Positions 53,065-62,469 are shown, numbered from the stretch's first letter. The stretch is 64,000 bases of DNA from JBFMFB01 sp040752115 (GCA_040752115.1 JBFMFB010000009.1:9939-73938), one strand, 5' to 3'. Notes: generated from the letters alone by a model not told the origin. Program-made: numbers and translations.

Positions 53065-54516
53065 ATGTTGAATGAATACCCGTTTTTAGCTGTCTACAAC
53101 CCCTGGTGGGAGGGGGCGGGCGAAGCGTGGGAGGGGCTGCCTGCATTTCGCCGGGACGTGTTCGACGATCTGTACGCGGATGTGGTCGGTCTGCCGCAGA
53201 TGATCTCTGTCACCGGCCCGCGCAGGGTCGGAAAAAGCACCCTCCTGAAGCAGTGTATCCGGCAGCTCATTGCGGACAACGGGCCGGAGCAGGCGAAGCG
53301 CATCGTCTATTTCACCATGGACGATCCCGCCCTGAGCCTGCCGCATGTCGAGGCGCACCGGTTCTTCGACGATCTCGTGACGGAATTCGCCAAGCTGGCA
53401 ACAGACGGGACGGTTTACCTATTTCTGGACGAAATCCAGAAATTTCCGCGCTGGGAGCTGTATCTCAAGAAATACTACGACCTGAAAACGCCAGTGCGAT
53501 TCGTTGTGTCCGGTTCGGCTTCCGCTCCGATTTTCAAGAAGTCACATGAAAGCCTGCTCGGACGGATCAAGGCGTACCGGGCATTGCCGTTTTCGTTCCG
53601 GGAGTTCTTCTATTTCCGCTACGGCAGCGAAGAAACTCGGGGCCATTCGCGATTATTGCTCGATTTTGGGTCAAGCGCACAACGAACGCCGGGCGATTTT
53701 GTCGGTTTCCTGAGCGGCATCCTCGAATCCGGTTCCTTTAGCGACTATAGTGGCATGAGGGGTATTATCGACGAATATTTCTATGAAGGCGGCTTCCCGG
53801 AAGTCTGGAATCTGCCGAACATCCTTGCCAAGCAGGAGTATCTCTACCAGAACCAGATCGAGCGGGTGATTTTCGAAGATTTGCTGGTGGCGGCGGAATT
53901 CCGAAAGCCCGAGATGCTGCGGCGGTTCTATCTGGGGCTGTTGGCCGAGCCAGGCCGGGAAACCAATCTGACCAGGCTTTCCTCGGAAATCCAGATCAAC
54001 CGCAGCACGATCGAGAGCTACTTCCCGTTGCTGGAGGCCACCGACCTGGTGTGGCGGCTACAGAAATATACTGGCGGCAAGGCCAGCCACAAGGCGGGAA
54101 ATTTCAAGACGTACCTGGTGGACCTGGCGGTACGCAATGCAGTGATGAAGCTGTCGCCGGAAGCGTTGCTTGCCGACGAAGCGCTGATGGGGCTGTATGC
54201 AGAGAATGTTGTCGCCAACCACTTGCGGCGCTGGCCCGGACTGGTCGAACTGGCTTACTTTCGTGAGCGCAGCGACGAACTCGATTTCGTCGTGGATCTG
54301 GGAGCCGCGCGCATCGGCATCGAAGTGAAATATCGCAATTCCCTGAACGAAGGCGAACTGGCGAAAAGCGCCGCCATCGCGGCAAAGCTAAAATGCGCCG
54401 CATTTGCCGTGGTTTGCTGGCAGAAGCCCACAGAAGGCTGGATCGAGAAGTTGCGGGCCAGGGTATCGCTGCCTGTAGCCATCGTTCCGCTGGCTGATTT
54501 CATGATGCTTTTCTGA
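53065..54516 (+). CDS. AAA_14/DUF4143 family ATPase
   Basis: Predicted cytoplasmic ATPase of 483 residues of unknown role. The N-terminal AAA domain has Walker A GPRRVGKST and Walker B YLFLDEIQKF, then the DUF4143 C-terminal region with a nuclease-like core (SDELDFVVD, GIEVKYRN). The latter pattern (D...E-x-K) recalls PD-(D/E)xK folds. Such genes are usually solitary and patchily distributed, which hints at horizontal transfer. There is no good ribosome site, and an AT-rich palindrome precedes the start. Confidence 0.8.
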   Translation: MLNEYPFLAVYNPWWEGAGEAWEGLPAFRRDVFDDLYADVVGLPQMISVTGPRRVGKSTLLKQCIRQLIADNGPEQAKRIVYFTMDDPALSLPHVEAHRFFDDLVTEFAKLATDGTVYLFLDEIQKFPRWELYLKKYYDLKTPVRFVVSGSASAPIFKKSHESLLGRIKAYRALPFSFREFFYFRYGSEETRGHSRLLLDFGSSAQRTPGDFVGFLSGILESGSFSDYSGMRGIIDEYFYEGGFPEVWNLPNILAKQEYLYQNQIERVIFEDLLVAAEFRKPEMLRRFYLGLLAEPGRETNLTRLSSEIQINRSTIESYFPLLEATDLVWRLQKYTGGKASHKAGNFKTYLVDLAVRNAVMKLSPEALLADEALMGLYAENVVANHLRRWPGLVELAYFRERSDELDFVVDLGAARIGIEVKYRNSLNEGELAKSAAIAAKLKCAAFAVVCWQKPTEGWIEKLRARVSLPVAIVPLADFMMLF

Positions 54517-54603
54517 TCCGATGGTCTGGGTTTGTGTTCGGCGAGGCATAGAATATCCGGTGCAATGCGCTTCGCTTATTGGCACCCTGCATTACATAAT
54601 CGG

Positions 54604-55479
54604 CTATCGCGGCGCGAACAGCGCCGCCAATATCCCTTCCGCCTGATGGGCGGTGAGCCCGCCGCGGTCGCGGTAGGGGTTGTATTCCGCTAGTTCCACG
54701 GTGATCAGATCGGGGGTGCCGTGGAGCGGGCGCAGGGCCTGGATCAGGCTGCTGGCGTGCAAGCCGTCGGCGGCGGGGGTGCCGACGCCGGGACTTTCGC
54801 GCGGGTTGATGGCGTCGAGGTCGATGCTGAGGCCGAAGCCCGCCGTCCCCTTTCGCGCAATGTTTACCGCTTCCTCCATCACCGCGGCGAGGCCGCGCCG
54901 TTCCACTTCTTCCGCGAAAAACACGCGCACACCCAGCCGCGTCAGCAGCTTCGCTTCGCCTTCCTCGTAGCTGCGCACGCCGACGAGGCAGAGGTGCTGC
55001 GGCAGCAGCTTGGGGCAAGGCTCGATCAGGTTTGTCAGAGAGGGTTCGCCGTAACCCATCAGAACGGCCAGGGGCATGCCGTGCAGCGCGCCGCTGGGCG
55101 AGGTTTCCGGGGTATGGCTGTCCATGTGCGCATCGATCCAGATCAGCCCCAGCGGACCCTTGCTGCGCAGGGCGAGCCAGGCGCCGCTCCACGTGCCGAC
55201 AGCGCAGGAATGGTCGCCGCCGATGACCAGCGGAAAAGCGCCGCCGTGTATCACCTCTGCAGTTTTCTGTGCGAGTCGTTTGCACAGTTCCGGGATGACG
55301 GCCGGCGGCGACGTTTTTCCTGCTGCCGGGAAGAAGGTTTCTCCCCAGGAAATGTCGATCTTTCTCGTTATCAGCCGCGTGACGAGGCCGGCTTCGCGCA
55401 GAGCATCCGGGCCGTCGCCACAGCCGCGATCGGGCGAGCCCCAGCCGGACGCGACGCCGATTATTTTGACGGGTTGCAT
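54604..55479 (-). CDS. arginase-family ureohydrolase
   Basis: Cytoplasmic Mn-dependent hydrolase, probably arginase (arginine to ornithine and urea). The 291-residue protein has the metal motifs GGDHS, DAHMDSH and SIDLDAINP. In the last motif the usual DP is NP, while the two metal-binding Asp are kept. Length and the N-terminal pattern fit arginase (RocF) better than agmatinase. It is convergent with the DUF4143 ATPase and divergent from the histidine kinase (51-base gap). Confidence 0.82.
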   Translation of the reverse strand: MQPVKIIGVASGWGSPDRGCGDGPDALREAGLVTRLITRKIDISWGETFFPAAGKTSPPAVIPELCKRLAQKTAEVIHGGAFPLVIGGDHSCAVGTWSGAWLALRSKGPLGLIWIDAHMDSHTPETSPSGALHGMPLAVLMGYGEPSLTNLIEPCPKLLPQHLCLVGVRSYEEGEAKLLTRLGVRVFFAEEVERRGLAAVMEEAVNIARKGTAGFGLSIDLDAINPRESPGVGTPAADGLHASSLIQALRPLHGTPDLITVELAEYNPYRDRGGLTAHQAEGILAALFAPR

Positions 55480-55530
55480 TTCATTCGATGGCTGTTAATA
55501 TCGGGAAAATTTGAATGGGGTTTTCCGGTA

Positions 55531-58395
55531 ATGCGTTTCCTTGATGCAATGTGGGCCAGGCTGAGCCTGCGCGCCAGGATGCTGTTGCTGACCGGCATGG
55601 TGCTGGTTGGCAGCGGTACTCTTCTCCAGTATGTCGAAGCACAACGCGCAGTGGAAGAATATCGCGAGTTGATTTCGGCCGAGATGGATAATGCCATGGA
55701 TCTGTTGGAGCTTGCTATCGGCGAGCAGGCGGCCACTGGAGATTATAGCGCCGTTCGGCGTATCATCGAGGCGCGGGTAGGGAAACCGCTGATCGATGAA
55801 ATCCGCTGGCGCGGCCGCGATGGCAGGGTTCTCGAAGCGAAGAGCAGCGAAGTCATGCCGCGAGCGCCGGCGTTGTTCCGAGAACTGACCAATTTGAAAC
55901 CGGACGCGCAGAAGCGGAGAGTCATGGCGGGCGGTGAATATTACGGCACGGTGTCGGTGCATTTCTCCGCCGCGTCCTACGAAAACCTGTTGTGGGAAAG
56001 GTATCTGCGTCAGATCGGCTCTTTTGCGGTTTTGTTTGCTGCGCTGTTTGCGGTGATCTGGTTTCATGTCAAGAATGGCCTGAAGCCGCTGGAAAACCTG
56101 GCCGCCGCAGCGCGGCGTTTCCTGGCGGGGGATTTCGGAGCGCAGGTGAGGGTTTCTTCGGACATGCCGCCGGAAATCCGCGACACTTTGAGGATGGTCA
56201 ACCGGGCGGCGGATAGCATCGGCTCCCTGGTGCTGTCGCTTTCGGAGGTGAGGCGCGCGACGGATAATGCGGCAATCGTTGTGGAAAGCGACCTCAACGG
56301 CATCCTTACCTACGCCAACGACAAGTTTTGCGAAATCTCCGGCTATAGCCTGAATGAGCTGATCGGGCGCGACCATCGCTTCCTCAATTCTGGCCATCAC
56401 CCGGCGCCATTTTTTGCCGATCTCTGGTCAACCATCAGCCAGGGGAATGTCTGGCGCGGCGAAGTGTGCAACCGCACCAAGAACGGCAGCCTGTTCTGGA
56501 CCAATACCACCATCACGCCGATTCTCGGGCCGGACGGCAAGCCGGTGAAATATGTGGCGATCCGTTTTGATATCACCCCCCGTAAGCTGGCGGAAAACAA
56601 GCTTTGGCAACAGGCACAGATCATCGAGCAAACTCACGACGCGGTGTTTTCGACGGATATGAACGGAAACGTGGCGAGCTGGAACCGCGGCGCCGAGCGG
56701 TTGTTCGGCTATCCCAGGGAGGAGGTTCTGGGCAATCCCATCCAGTTCCTCTGCCCGGAAGAAAGGTACGATTTCTTCAGGATCGAGGCGCTCGAGGTGA
56801 AAAGGGCGGATGTGTTGGAAACGAAGCTGCGCAGAAAATCCGGGGAAATTTTCGATGCGCACCTTTCCTTGACGATGCTCGAAGATCACAAGGGCGCCGA
56901 GATCGGCATGGTCGGCTATGCCATCGACATCACCGAACGCAAGCTGGCGGAGAAGGCGCTGCGCGAAAGCGAGGCCGGCCTGGCGCGGGCGCAGCAGATC
57001 GCCCATATCGGCGACTGGGATTGGAACATCGAGAACAATACCCTGCGCTGGTCTGAAGAGGTTTACCGCATCTTCGGGTTGGTTCCCCAGGAGTTCGGCG
57101 CCTCGTACGATGCCTTCCTGAATTCGGTGCACCCCCATGACCGGGAATATGTGCAGGCAGCGGTAAATGCGGCATTGCGGGGCGCACCGTACAACATCGA
57201 CCACCGCATCGTGCTGCCGGACGGCAGGATTCGCTTTGTCCATGAGCAGGCCGAGGTCACCTTCGATCAGAACGGCCGGGCAGTGCGCATGGTGGGCACG
57301 GTGCAGGACATCAGCGAGCGCAAGCGGGCGATGGAAGAGCTCGACCGCTTCAAGAACGTGCTGGACAACACCCTCGATATGATTTTCATGTTCGAGCCGG
57401 ATACCCTGCGTTTCATCTATCTCAACCGGGGGGCGGTGGAAAGCCTGGGATATACGCGGGAAGAGCTGCTGCGCATGACGGTTTACCAGATCAACCCGCT
57501 CCTGCCCGAGTCTGTTTTTCGCGCCCAAATCGAACCGCTGCTGTCAGGCGAGAAGCCGTCGCTGAGCTTCGAAACCGTGCATCGCCACAAGGACGGCACG
57601 GATTTCCCGGTGGAGATTTTTCTGCAACTGGTGAAGCAGGGTGAGGGAAGGGGACTGTTCGTTGCGATCGGGCGGGACATCACCGAGCGCAAGCGGGCCG
57701 AGCTGGAAATCAGGGAGTCCCGCGAACAATTGCGAGAGCTTTCTTCCTACATCCAGACGGCAAGGGAACAGGAAAAGGCGAAAATCGCCCGCGAAATTCA
57801 CGATGAGCTGGGCAGCACGCTCACTGCCCTGAAGATGGACGCCTTCTGGCTGGAAAAGAAGCTGGCGCCGGAAATGGCGGCATACCGGGAAAAGGTCGCG
57901 TCCATGACGAAGCTGGTGGATTCGGCGGTGCATACCACCCGCCGGATCGCGACCGAATTGCGCCCCACCGTGCTGGACGACATCGGCCTGAAAGCGGCGA
58001 TCGAATGGCAGGCCAGCGAATTCCAGAAGCGCATGGGCATTCGCTGCGAGGTGGATCTGGGGCAGGACGAGATCGAGCTGGACGAGGCGCGCGCCATCGC
58101 GCTTTTCCGCATTTTCCAGGAGTCGCTTACCAACATCGCGCGCCATGCCAACGCTTCGCATGTATTTGCCCGTTTGCACCGTAGCGGCGATCACATTACC
58201 ATGTCGATCCGGGACAACGGCCGCGGCGTAAGCCAGGAGCGCATTTCCAAATCGAGGTCGCACGGGGTTCGCGGAATGTTCGAGCGCGCCCGCAGCCTTG
58301 GCGGAAATGTAACCCTGGAGGGCGCCGAAGGCCAGGGAACCACCGTCATTGTGCGCATACCGCTGGTTGATCGCGAAGAGACAGAAGCAGTTTGA
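55531..58395 (+). CDS. multi-PAS sensor histidine kinase (NarX/HisKA_3 type)
   Basis: Membrane sensor kinase of 954 residues. Helices near 15-35 and 150-175 flank a periplasmic domain, followed by HAMP and about four PAS/PAC units (roughly 235-360, 360-475, 480-600, 605-730). The kinase core is of the HisKA_3 type: phospho-His757 in REIHDELGS, then an HATPase domain with HANASHV, DNGRGV and GVRGMFERA. ATG 55531 is chosen because it starts the first helix. The open frame back to 54721 is the shadow of the arginase gene. It overlaps its response regulator gene. Confidence 0.9.
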   Translation: MRFLDAMWARLSLRARMLLLTGMVLVGSGTLLQYVEAQRAVEEYRELISAEMDNAMDLLELAIGEQAATGDYSAVRRIIEARVGKPLIDEIRWRGRDGRVLEAKSSEVMPRAPALFRELTNLKPDAQKRRVMAGGEYYGTVSVHFSAASYENLLWERYLRQIGSFAVLFAALFAVIWFHVKNGLKPLENLAAAARRFLAGDFGAQVRVSSDMPPEIRDTLRMVNRAADSIGSLVLSLSEVRRATDNAAIVVESDLNGILTYANDKFCEISGYSLNELIGRDHRFLNSGHHPAPFFADLWSTISQGNVWRGEVCNRTKNGSLFWTNTTITPILGPDGKPVKYVAIRFDITPRKLAENKLWQQAQIIEQTHDAVFSTDMNGNVASWNRGAERLFGYPREEVLGNPIQFLCPEERYDFFRIEALEVKRADVLETKLRRKSGEIFDAHLSLTMLEDHKGAEIGMVGYAIDITERKLAEKALRESEAGLARAQQIAHIGDWDWNIENNTLRWSEEVYRIFGLVPQEFGASYDAFLNSVHPHDREYVQAAVNAALRGAPYNIDHRIVLPDGRIRFVHEQAEVTFDQNGRAVRMVGTVQDISERKRAMEELDRFKNVLDNTLDMIFMFEPDTLRFIYLNRGAVESLGYTREELLRMTVYQINPLLPESVFRAQIEPLLSGEKPSLSFETVHRHKDGTDFPVEIFLQLVKQGEGRGLFVAIGRDITERKRAELEIRESREQLRELSSYIQTAREQEKAKIAREIHDELGSTLTALKMDAFWLEKKLAPEMAAYREKVASMTKLVDSAVHTTRRIATELRPTVLDDIGLKAAIEWQASEFQKRMGIRCEVDLGQDEIELDEARAIALFRIFQESLTNIARHANASHVFARLHRSGDHITMSIRDNGRGVSQERISKSRSHGVRGMFERARSLGGNVTLEGAEGQGTTVIVRIPLVDREETEAV

Positions 58396-59027
58396 TGATA
58401 AAAGTACTTATTGCCGACGATCATGCCATTGTTCGCCAGGGGCTGAAGCAGATACTCACGGAAACGCCGGACATGATGGTTGCCGGAGAAGCCAGTAGCG
58501 GCGCCGAAGCAATCGAAAAAATTCGGGCGGAGGACTGGGGAGTCGTTCTGCTCGACATTTCCATGCCGGGAAAGACCGGGGTCGACACGCTCAAGCAGAT
58601 CAGGGAAGAAAAGCCGAAGCTGCCGGTGCTGGTGCTGAGCATGTATCCGGAGGACCAGTATGCGATACGCCTGCTGAAAGCGGGGGCGTCCGGCTACCTG
58701 ACCAAGGAAAGCGCCCCCGAGCTGCTGGTCGCGGCGATCCGCCGGGTAGCGGAAGGCAGGAAATACATCAGCCCATCGCTCGCCGAAATGCTGGCGCACG
58801 AGGTGGGCGGCGATTCCGAAAAACCCTTGCACAAAACGCTATCCGACCGGGAATATCAGATTTTCTGCACCATCGCCTCGGGGAAAACGGTGTCGGACAT
58901 CGCCGCCGAGCTTTCCTTGAGCGTCAAGACGGTCAGCACCTATCGCGCCCGCGTGCTCGAAAAGATGAAAATGAAAAACAATGCGGAGCTGACCTATTAC
59001 GCCATAAAAAATCATCTGGTTGAGTAA
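58395..59027 (+). CDS. NarL/FixJ-family response regulator
   Basis: Partner of the upstream kinase. The 210-residue protein has a receiver domain with phospho-Asp54 (LLDISMPG) and Lys in the KES segment, and a LuxR-type helix-turn-helix (LSDREYQIF, VSDIAAELSLSVKTVSTYR). The ATG at 58395 overlaps the kinase stop (TGATG), so translation is coupled. A TTG one codon upstream is also possible. Target genes are unknown. Confidence 0.93.
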   Translation: MIKVLIADDHAIVRQGLKQILTETPDMMVAGEASSGAEAIEKIRAEDWGVVLLDISMPGKTGVDTLKQIREEKPKLPVLVLSMYPEDQYAIRLLKAGASGYLTKESAPELLVAAIRRVAEGRKYISPSLAEMLAHEVGGDSEKPLHKTLSDREYQIFCTIASGKTVSDIAAELSLSVKTVSTYRARVLEKMKMKNNAELTYYAIKNHLVE

Positions 59028-59294
59028 GGGCCTATTTGAGGTAACCCCCCCGGCTTCGCTGGTGGTATTCGACTTCTTGTCCGACGCTTTCCCATTGCGT
59101 TCTTCAGCGCCCCGATCGCCCCGCTTTTCCTTAAAACGATTTCCCCGCCCTTTGTAGGACTAACGCCTACCACCCAATTCCCCCTCCGGCTTACAGCATA
59201 ATCGGGAAAAGGCCGATACGCCGCTTTAATGCCCTCTGGCACCATTGCTAGTCCAAAAAGAAGAATCGGTAACAGGGCAGATGGGCGAAAACAT
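59028..59294. other. intergenic region before the chemotaxis cluster
   Basis: 267 bases without a supported gene. A small palindrome (GTAGG-ACTAACG-CCTAC, 59154-59170) is visible. The minus strand has an open frame with a common repeat-like peptide (VVGVSPTKG), which I take as a remnant of an intergenic repeat rather than a gene. Confidence 0.45.
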
Positions 59295-59675
59295 ATGAAC
59301 ATTTTTATCGTTGAAGATTCGGAAGCGCTGCGCGAGCGGTTGATCGCGATGCTTCAGGACATCAGGGAAATCCGCATATCCGGCTATGCGGAGGACGCCT
59401 ATCAGGCGATCGAAAGCTTTTTGAAACTCGTGGAAATCACGGATAGGCCGGACGTCGTGATCCTGGACATGCAGCTGGTGGAGGGAAACGGGCTTGACGT
59501 TCTCAAGTTTGTGAAGAAGAATTTTACCCAGACGAAAGTGATCATGCTGACCAATTATTCGCAGGAGCAATACCGGAAGAAATGCGCGGAGGAAGGTGCC
59601 GATTACTTTTTCGACAAGTCGACCGAGTTCATGAAGGTGCATGAAGTTCTGGAGAGCCTCGTGAAATCGGCTTGA
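59295..59675 (+). CDS. stand-alone response regulator receiver
   Basis: A 126-residue single receiver domain. Acidic pocket MNIFIVEDSE, phospho-Asp58 (VILDMQLVEG), Thr in MLTNYS and Lys in FFDKSTEF. There is no output domain. It differs from the two CheY-like proteins further right, being closer to receivers of the LuxR/DNA-binding group without the DNA-binding part. ATG 59295 is chosen because it starts the first strand. It precedes the soluble-type chemoreceptor gene by 50 bases. Confidence 0.85.
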   Translation: MNIFIVEDSEALRERLIAMLQDIREIRISGYAEDAYQAIESFLKLVEITDRPDVVILDMQLVEGNGLDVLKFVKKNFTQTKVIMLTNYSQEQYRKKCAEEGADYFFDKSTEFMKVHEVLESLVKSA

Positions 59676-59725
59676 CAGCAAGATGGCCTGAACAATCGGC
59701 GAGCTGAGGGGAGCGGCGAACGGCG

Positions 59726-60976
59726 ATGGAAATGCAGGAACTGCAAACAGCGGTTGAAACGGCGCAATCGGGCGAAAGTCCGGAGGGGAGCGTTTTGTTA
59801 TGGATGCCGCCGCTCTTGACGGCCGGCATCGGGAGCACGGCGCTCCTGGCGGTGGGCGGCATTGGCGGGGTAACGCTGGGTTTGAGCGCGGCACTGGCTG
59901 GGATTGCAGGTGCGCTCGGCTGGTGGGGCGCCAACCGTCACCGCAGTGCGGTTACTGCCGCCGCAGCCGCTGCGCGGTCGGCTATGGAAGCCGAGCGCGT
60001 TGCAGCGGCTAGCCGCAGCCTGGACGGACTGGAAGATATTTGCGAGCAGGCGCTGCCGATCTGGTCCAAGCAGATCGAAACCGCGCGCAGCCAGACCGAA
60101 GAATCCATTATGGCGCTGGCGGCTCGTTTTTCGGGCATCGTCGGCAAGCTGGAAGCATCGGTGGCGGCGTCCCAGACTGCCGCGGGGGGGCTCGGCGGCA
60201 GCGGCGAGGGGAATGTGCTGTCGGTGTTTTCCCAGAGCGAGGCCGAGCTGACCGCAGTGGTGGACTCGCTGAAGTCGGCGCTGGAAAGCCGCAGCGTCAT
60301 GCTGGGTGAAGTGCGCGAGCTGGCTGGCTACACGGAAGAACTGAAGAAGATGGCCGCCGACGTTGCGGCCATCGCCTCCCAGACCAATCTGCTGGCACTG
60401 AACGCGGCAATCGAAGCCGCGCGCGCCGGGGAGACGGGGCGCGGGTTCGCCGTCGTGGCGGACGAGGTGCGCAAGCTTTCCAATCTTTCCGGTGACACCG
60501 GAAAACGGATCAGCGAAAAAGTGGAGGTGATCAACAACGCGATTAATTCCGTCTCTCACGAGGTCGAAAACGCGGCCAAGCAGGATGAGCTCGCGGGCTC
60601 GAATGCAGAAGCGGCGATCGGCAACGTCCTGTCGCGCTTCAACGGCGTCACGTCGCGCCTGTCCGAATCCGCCGAATTGCTGCAGCGCGAAAGTGCGGGC
60701 ATACGCGACGAAATCTCCGACGTGCTGGTGTCGCTGCAATTTCAGGACCGGACCAGCCAGATTCTGTCGCACGTGCGGGGCAACCTGGATGGCTTGCACG
60801 GTCATATCAAGCAACACCAGCAAGCGCGCACCGGCGGAGCCCAGTCCGCGCCGATGGATGCCCGCGCGTGGCTCGACGAGATGGCGCTGAGTTACACCAC
60901 CGCGGAGCAGCGCCACAACCATGCCGGGGAACCGGCGGCAACGGCGGCGGGCGAAACGGAAATCACCTTCTTTTGA
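59726..60976 (+). CDS. chemoreceptor-like protein without periplasmic domain
   Basis: A 416-residue MCP-type signalling protein. Two adjacent hydrophobic stretches (about 27-46 and 48-70) could form a membrane hairpin, but no periplasmic sensor domain lies between them. The signalling tip ASQTNLLALNAAIEAARAGE (near 215) is intact. A C-terminal part (about 320-416) with LVSLQFQDRTSQILSHV is unlike the usual methylation helix. It may sense internal cues. It overlaps in layout with the CheY-like gene that follows 10 bases later. Confidence 0.82.
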   Translation: MEMQELQTAVETAQSGESPEGSVLLWMPPLLTAGIGSTALLAVGGIGGVTLGLSAALAGIAGALGWWGANRHRSAVTAAAAAARSAMEAERVAAASRSLDGLEDICEQALPIWSKQIETARSQTEESIMALAARFSGIVGKLEASVAASQTAAGGLGGSGEGNVLSVFSQSEAELTAVVDSLKSALESRSVMLGEVRELAGYTEELKKMAADVAAIASQTNLLALNAAIEAARAGETGRGFAVVADEVRKLSNLSGDTGKRISEKVEVINNAINSVSHEVENAAKQDELAGSNAEAAIGNVLSRFNGVTSRLSESAELLQRESAGIRDEISDVLVSLQFQDRTSQILSHVRGNLDGLHGHIKQHQQARTGGAQSAPMDARAWLDEMALSYTTAEQRHNHAGEPAATAAGETEITFF

Positions 60977-60986
60977 GGAGGCTGTC

Positions 60987-61385
60987 ATGACCAAGCTGGT
61001 TCTGATCGTGGACGATTGTTCTTCCTCGCGGCAGGCGGTGAGCTTTCTCCTGAAAGAGATGGGGTGCCGCCCGATTGAAGCCTGCGACGGGAACGAGGCG
61101 CTCGTCGAGCTTGAGAAAAACAGGGTTCACCTGATCGTCAGCGATCTTTATATGCCCAACATGGATGGCATCGCTTTTGCGCGAGAGGTAAGGAAACGGC
61201 CGACCAGCAAATTCACTCCGATCATCATGCTGACGACGGAGGTGAGAGAAGCCAAGAAGCAGGAAGGGCGCAGCGCCGGTGTCACCGCATGGGTGGTGAA
61301 ACCATTTGATTCATCCGAATTGGCAGACCTGGTTTCGAAGCTGGTCATGCTGCCGAGGCAGACGGAGGGTGCGTCAGGGGCGTAG
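60987..61385 (+). CDS. CheY-like response regulator
   Basis: A 132-residue receiver with Asp9-Asp10, phospho-Asp53 (IVSDLYMPNMDG), Thr in MLTTE and Lys in VVKPF. The segment around MLTTEVREAKKQEGRSAG resembles the CheY protein at 61561 and suggests duplication. GAGGAGG lies just upstream of the ATG. It probably receives phosphate from a CheA outside the window. Confidence 0.88.
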   Translation: MTKLVLIVDDCSSSRQAVSFLLKEMGCRPIEACDGNEALVELEKNRVHLIVSDLYMPNMDGIAFAREVRKRPTSKFTPIIMLTTEVREAKKQEGRSAGVTAWVVKPFDSSELADLVSKLVMLPRQTEGASGA

Positions 61386-61485
61386 GTCGGCTCAAGGCCG
61401 AAGGCCGGAGCCGACGAAAGGGATGTGCAGCGCGAATTAGAGTTCGTAAGAACCGCATGTCGGATCCGCGCTTCGCGCTTGATCC
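61386..61485. repeat. two short hairpins between the CheY-like genes
   Basis: GTCGGCTC and GAGCCGAC (61386-61415) enclose a 14-base loop. A second pair (CGGATC and GATCCG near 61461-61486) contains CGCGCTTCGCGCTT. Both are typical intergenic GC-rich repeats and may stabilise or end the transcript. No gene is present between 61386 and 61560. Confidence 0.5.
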
Positions 61486-61560
61486 GCCCTACGCATGAAG
61501 ACGGTGCTGGAGCAGGTTGTGCAGTGAAGCAGTCGAAATAATTCTTTCGGGGAGGGGCTC

Positions 61561-61929
61561 ATGTCTAAAACCATTCTCATCGTTGACGATTCGGCCAGCT
61601 TGCGGCAAGTGGTCAGTATCGCGCTGAAAGGCGCGGGTTACGACGTGATCGAGGCTTGCGACGGCAAGGACGCGCTGGGCAAGCTGACCGGCCAGAAAGT
61701 GCATCTCATCATCAGCGACGTCAACATGCCCAACATGGACGGCATTACCTTCGTAAAAAACGTCAAACAACTGCCCAACTACAAATTCACCCCGGTCATC
61801 ATGCTCACCACCGAATCCCAGGAAGGCAAAAAACAGGAAGGCCAGGCCGCCGGTGCCAAGGCGTGGGTGGTGAAGCCATTCCAGCCGGCACAGATGCTGA
61901 CGGCGGTTTCCAAGCTCATTCTGCCCTGA
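61561..61929 (+). CDS. cheY: chemotaxis response regulator CheY
   Basis: A 122-residue receiver of the CheY/TcsR type. Acidic pair DD at 9-10, phospho-Asp53 (IISDVNMPNMDG), Thr in MLTTES and Lys in VVKPFQ. It would switch the flagellar motor or act as a phosphate sink. GGGGAGGGG lies upstream of the ATG. It is followed by a STAS gene after 33 bases in one transcription unit with cheW. Confidence 0.9.
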   Translation: MSKTILIVDDSASLRQVVSIALKGAGYDVIEACDGKDALGKLTGQKVHLIISDVNMPNMDGITFVKNVKQLPNYKFTPVIMLTTESQEGKKQEGQAAGAKAWVVKPFQPAQMLTAVSKLILP

Positions 61930-61962
61930 AGGGCTGAAGATTCGCGGCAGGAGAAAAGAAGA

Positions 61963-62298
61963 ATGTCGATCAGCGCCAGAACGAGCAAGGGAATCTGCCG
62001 CCTCAGGGTGGCGGAGGAAATGAACATCTATAACGCCGCGGCCATGAAGGAAGCGCTTCTGACGCACCTGGCCGGCTGTTCCGAGCTCGAGATCAACCTG
62101 TCCAAGGTAAGCGAAATGGATACCGCGGGGCTGCAACTGCTGTACCTGGTCAAGCGCGAGGCAGCGCAGCAGGGAAAGACCGTGCGGCTGGCGGCGCACA
62201 GCCCGGCGACGCTGGAAATCCTGGATTCGTACAACATGGCGGCCTGCTTCGGCGATCCGGTCGTCATGCCGCAAGCGGCAAGAACGAGCCAGGGCTAA
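61963..62298 (+). CDS. STAS-domain protein in chemotaxis cluster
   Basis: A 111-residue single STAS domain, of the anti-anti-sigma-factor-like (SpoIIAA/MlaB) type. The phosphorylation site region reads VSEMDTAGLQLLYLV with Thr at the expected Ser/Thr position. Such proteins are found in chemotaxis operons of several betaproteobacteria, sometimes next to CheA, where their role is not settled. It sits between cheY and cheW. Ribosome site AGGAG precedes the ATG. Confidence 0.82.
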   Translation: MSISARTSKGICRLRVAEEMNIYNAAAMKEALLTHLAGCSELEINLSKVSEMDTAGLQLLYLVKREAAQQGKTVRLAAHSPATLEILDSYNMAACFGDPVVMPQAARTSQG

Positions 62299-62308
62299 TT
62301 GGGCAGCA

Positions 62309-62397
62309 TGTAGGATGGGTGGAGGCGCAAGCCGTAACCCATCATTGGCAAGGTGAGCCGGCTTCGATGGGTTACGCTGCGCTCCACCCATCCTACA
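62309..62397. repeat. imperfect hairpin repeat (TGTAGGATGGGTGGA ends)
   Basis: Left TGTAGGATGGGTGGAGGCG and right inverted GCGCTCCACCCATCCTACA pair almost fully, with an inner pair around GTAACCCATC. From memory, this intergenic palindromic unit is widespread in proteobacteria. It divides the STAS and cheW genes and fills most of the 171-base gap. Confidence 0.75.
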
Positions 62398-62469
62398 TAA
62401 CTGGGCAGTTTGCAAAACGGGAAAAAAGAAGCAAATCGGCAACTTGTCAGCAAAAAGGAGGGCAACACC

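Noticed and set aside
54721..55530. Extension of the histidine kinase by 270 residues upstream
   Set aside because: The extension overlaps the arginase-family gene in antisense and has no domain. The ATG at 55531 starts the first membrane helix.
59012..59302. Small minus-strand gene before the chemotaxis cluster
   Set aside because: Its peptide resembles frequent repeat-derived frames. There is no ribosome site and it overlaps the neighbouring start region.
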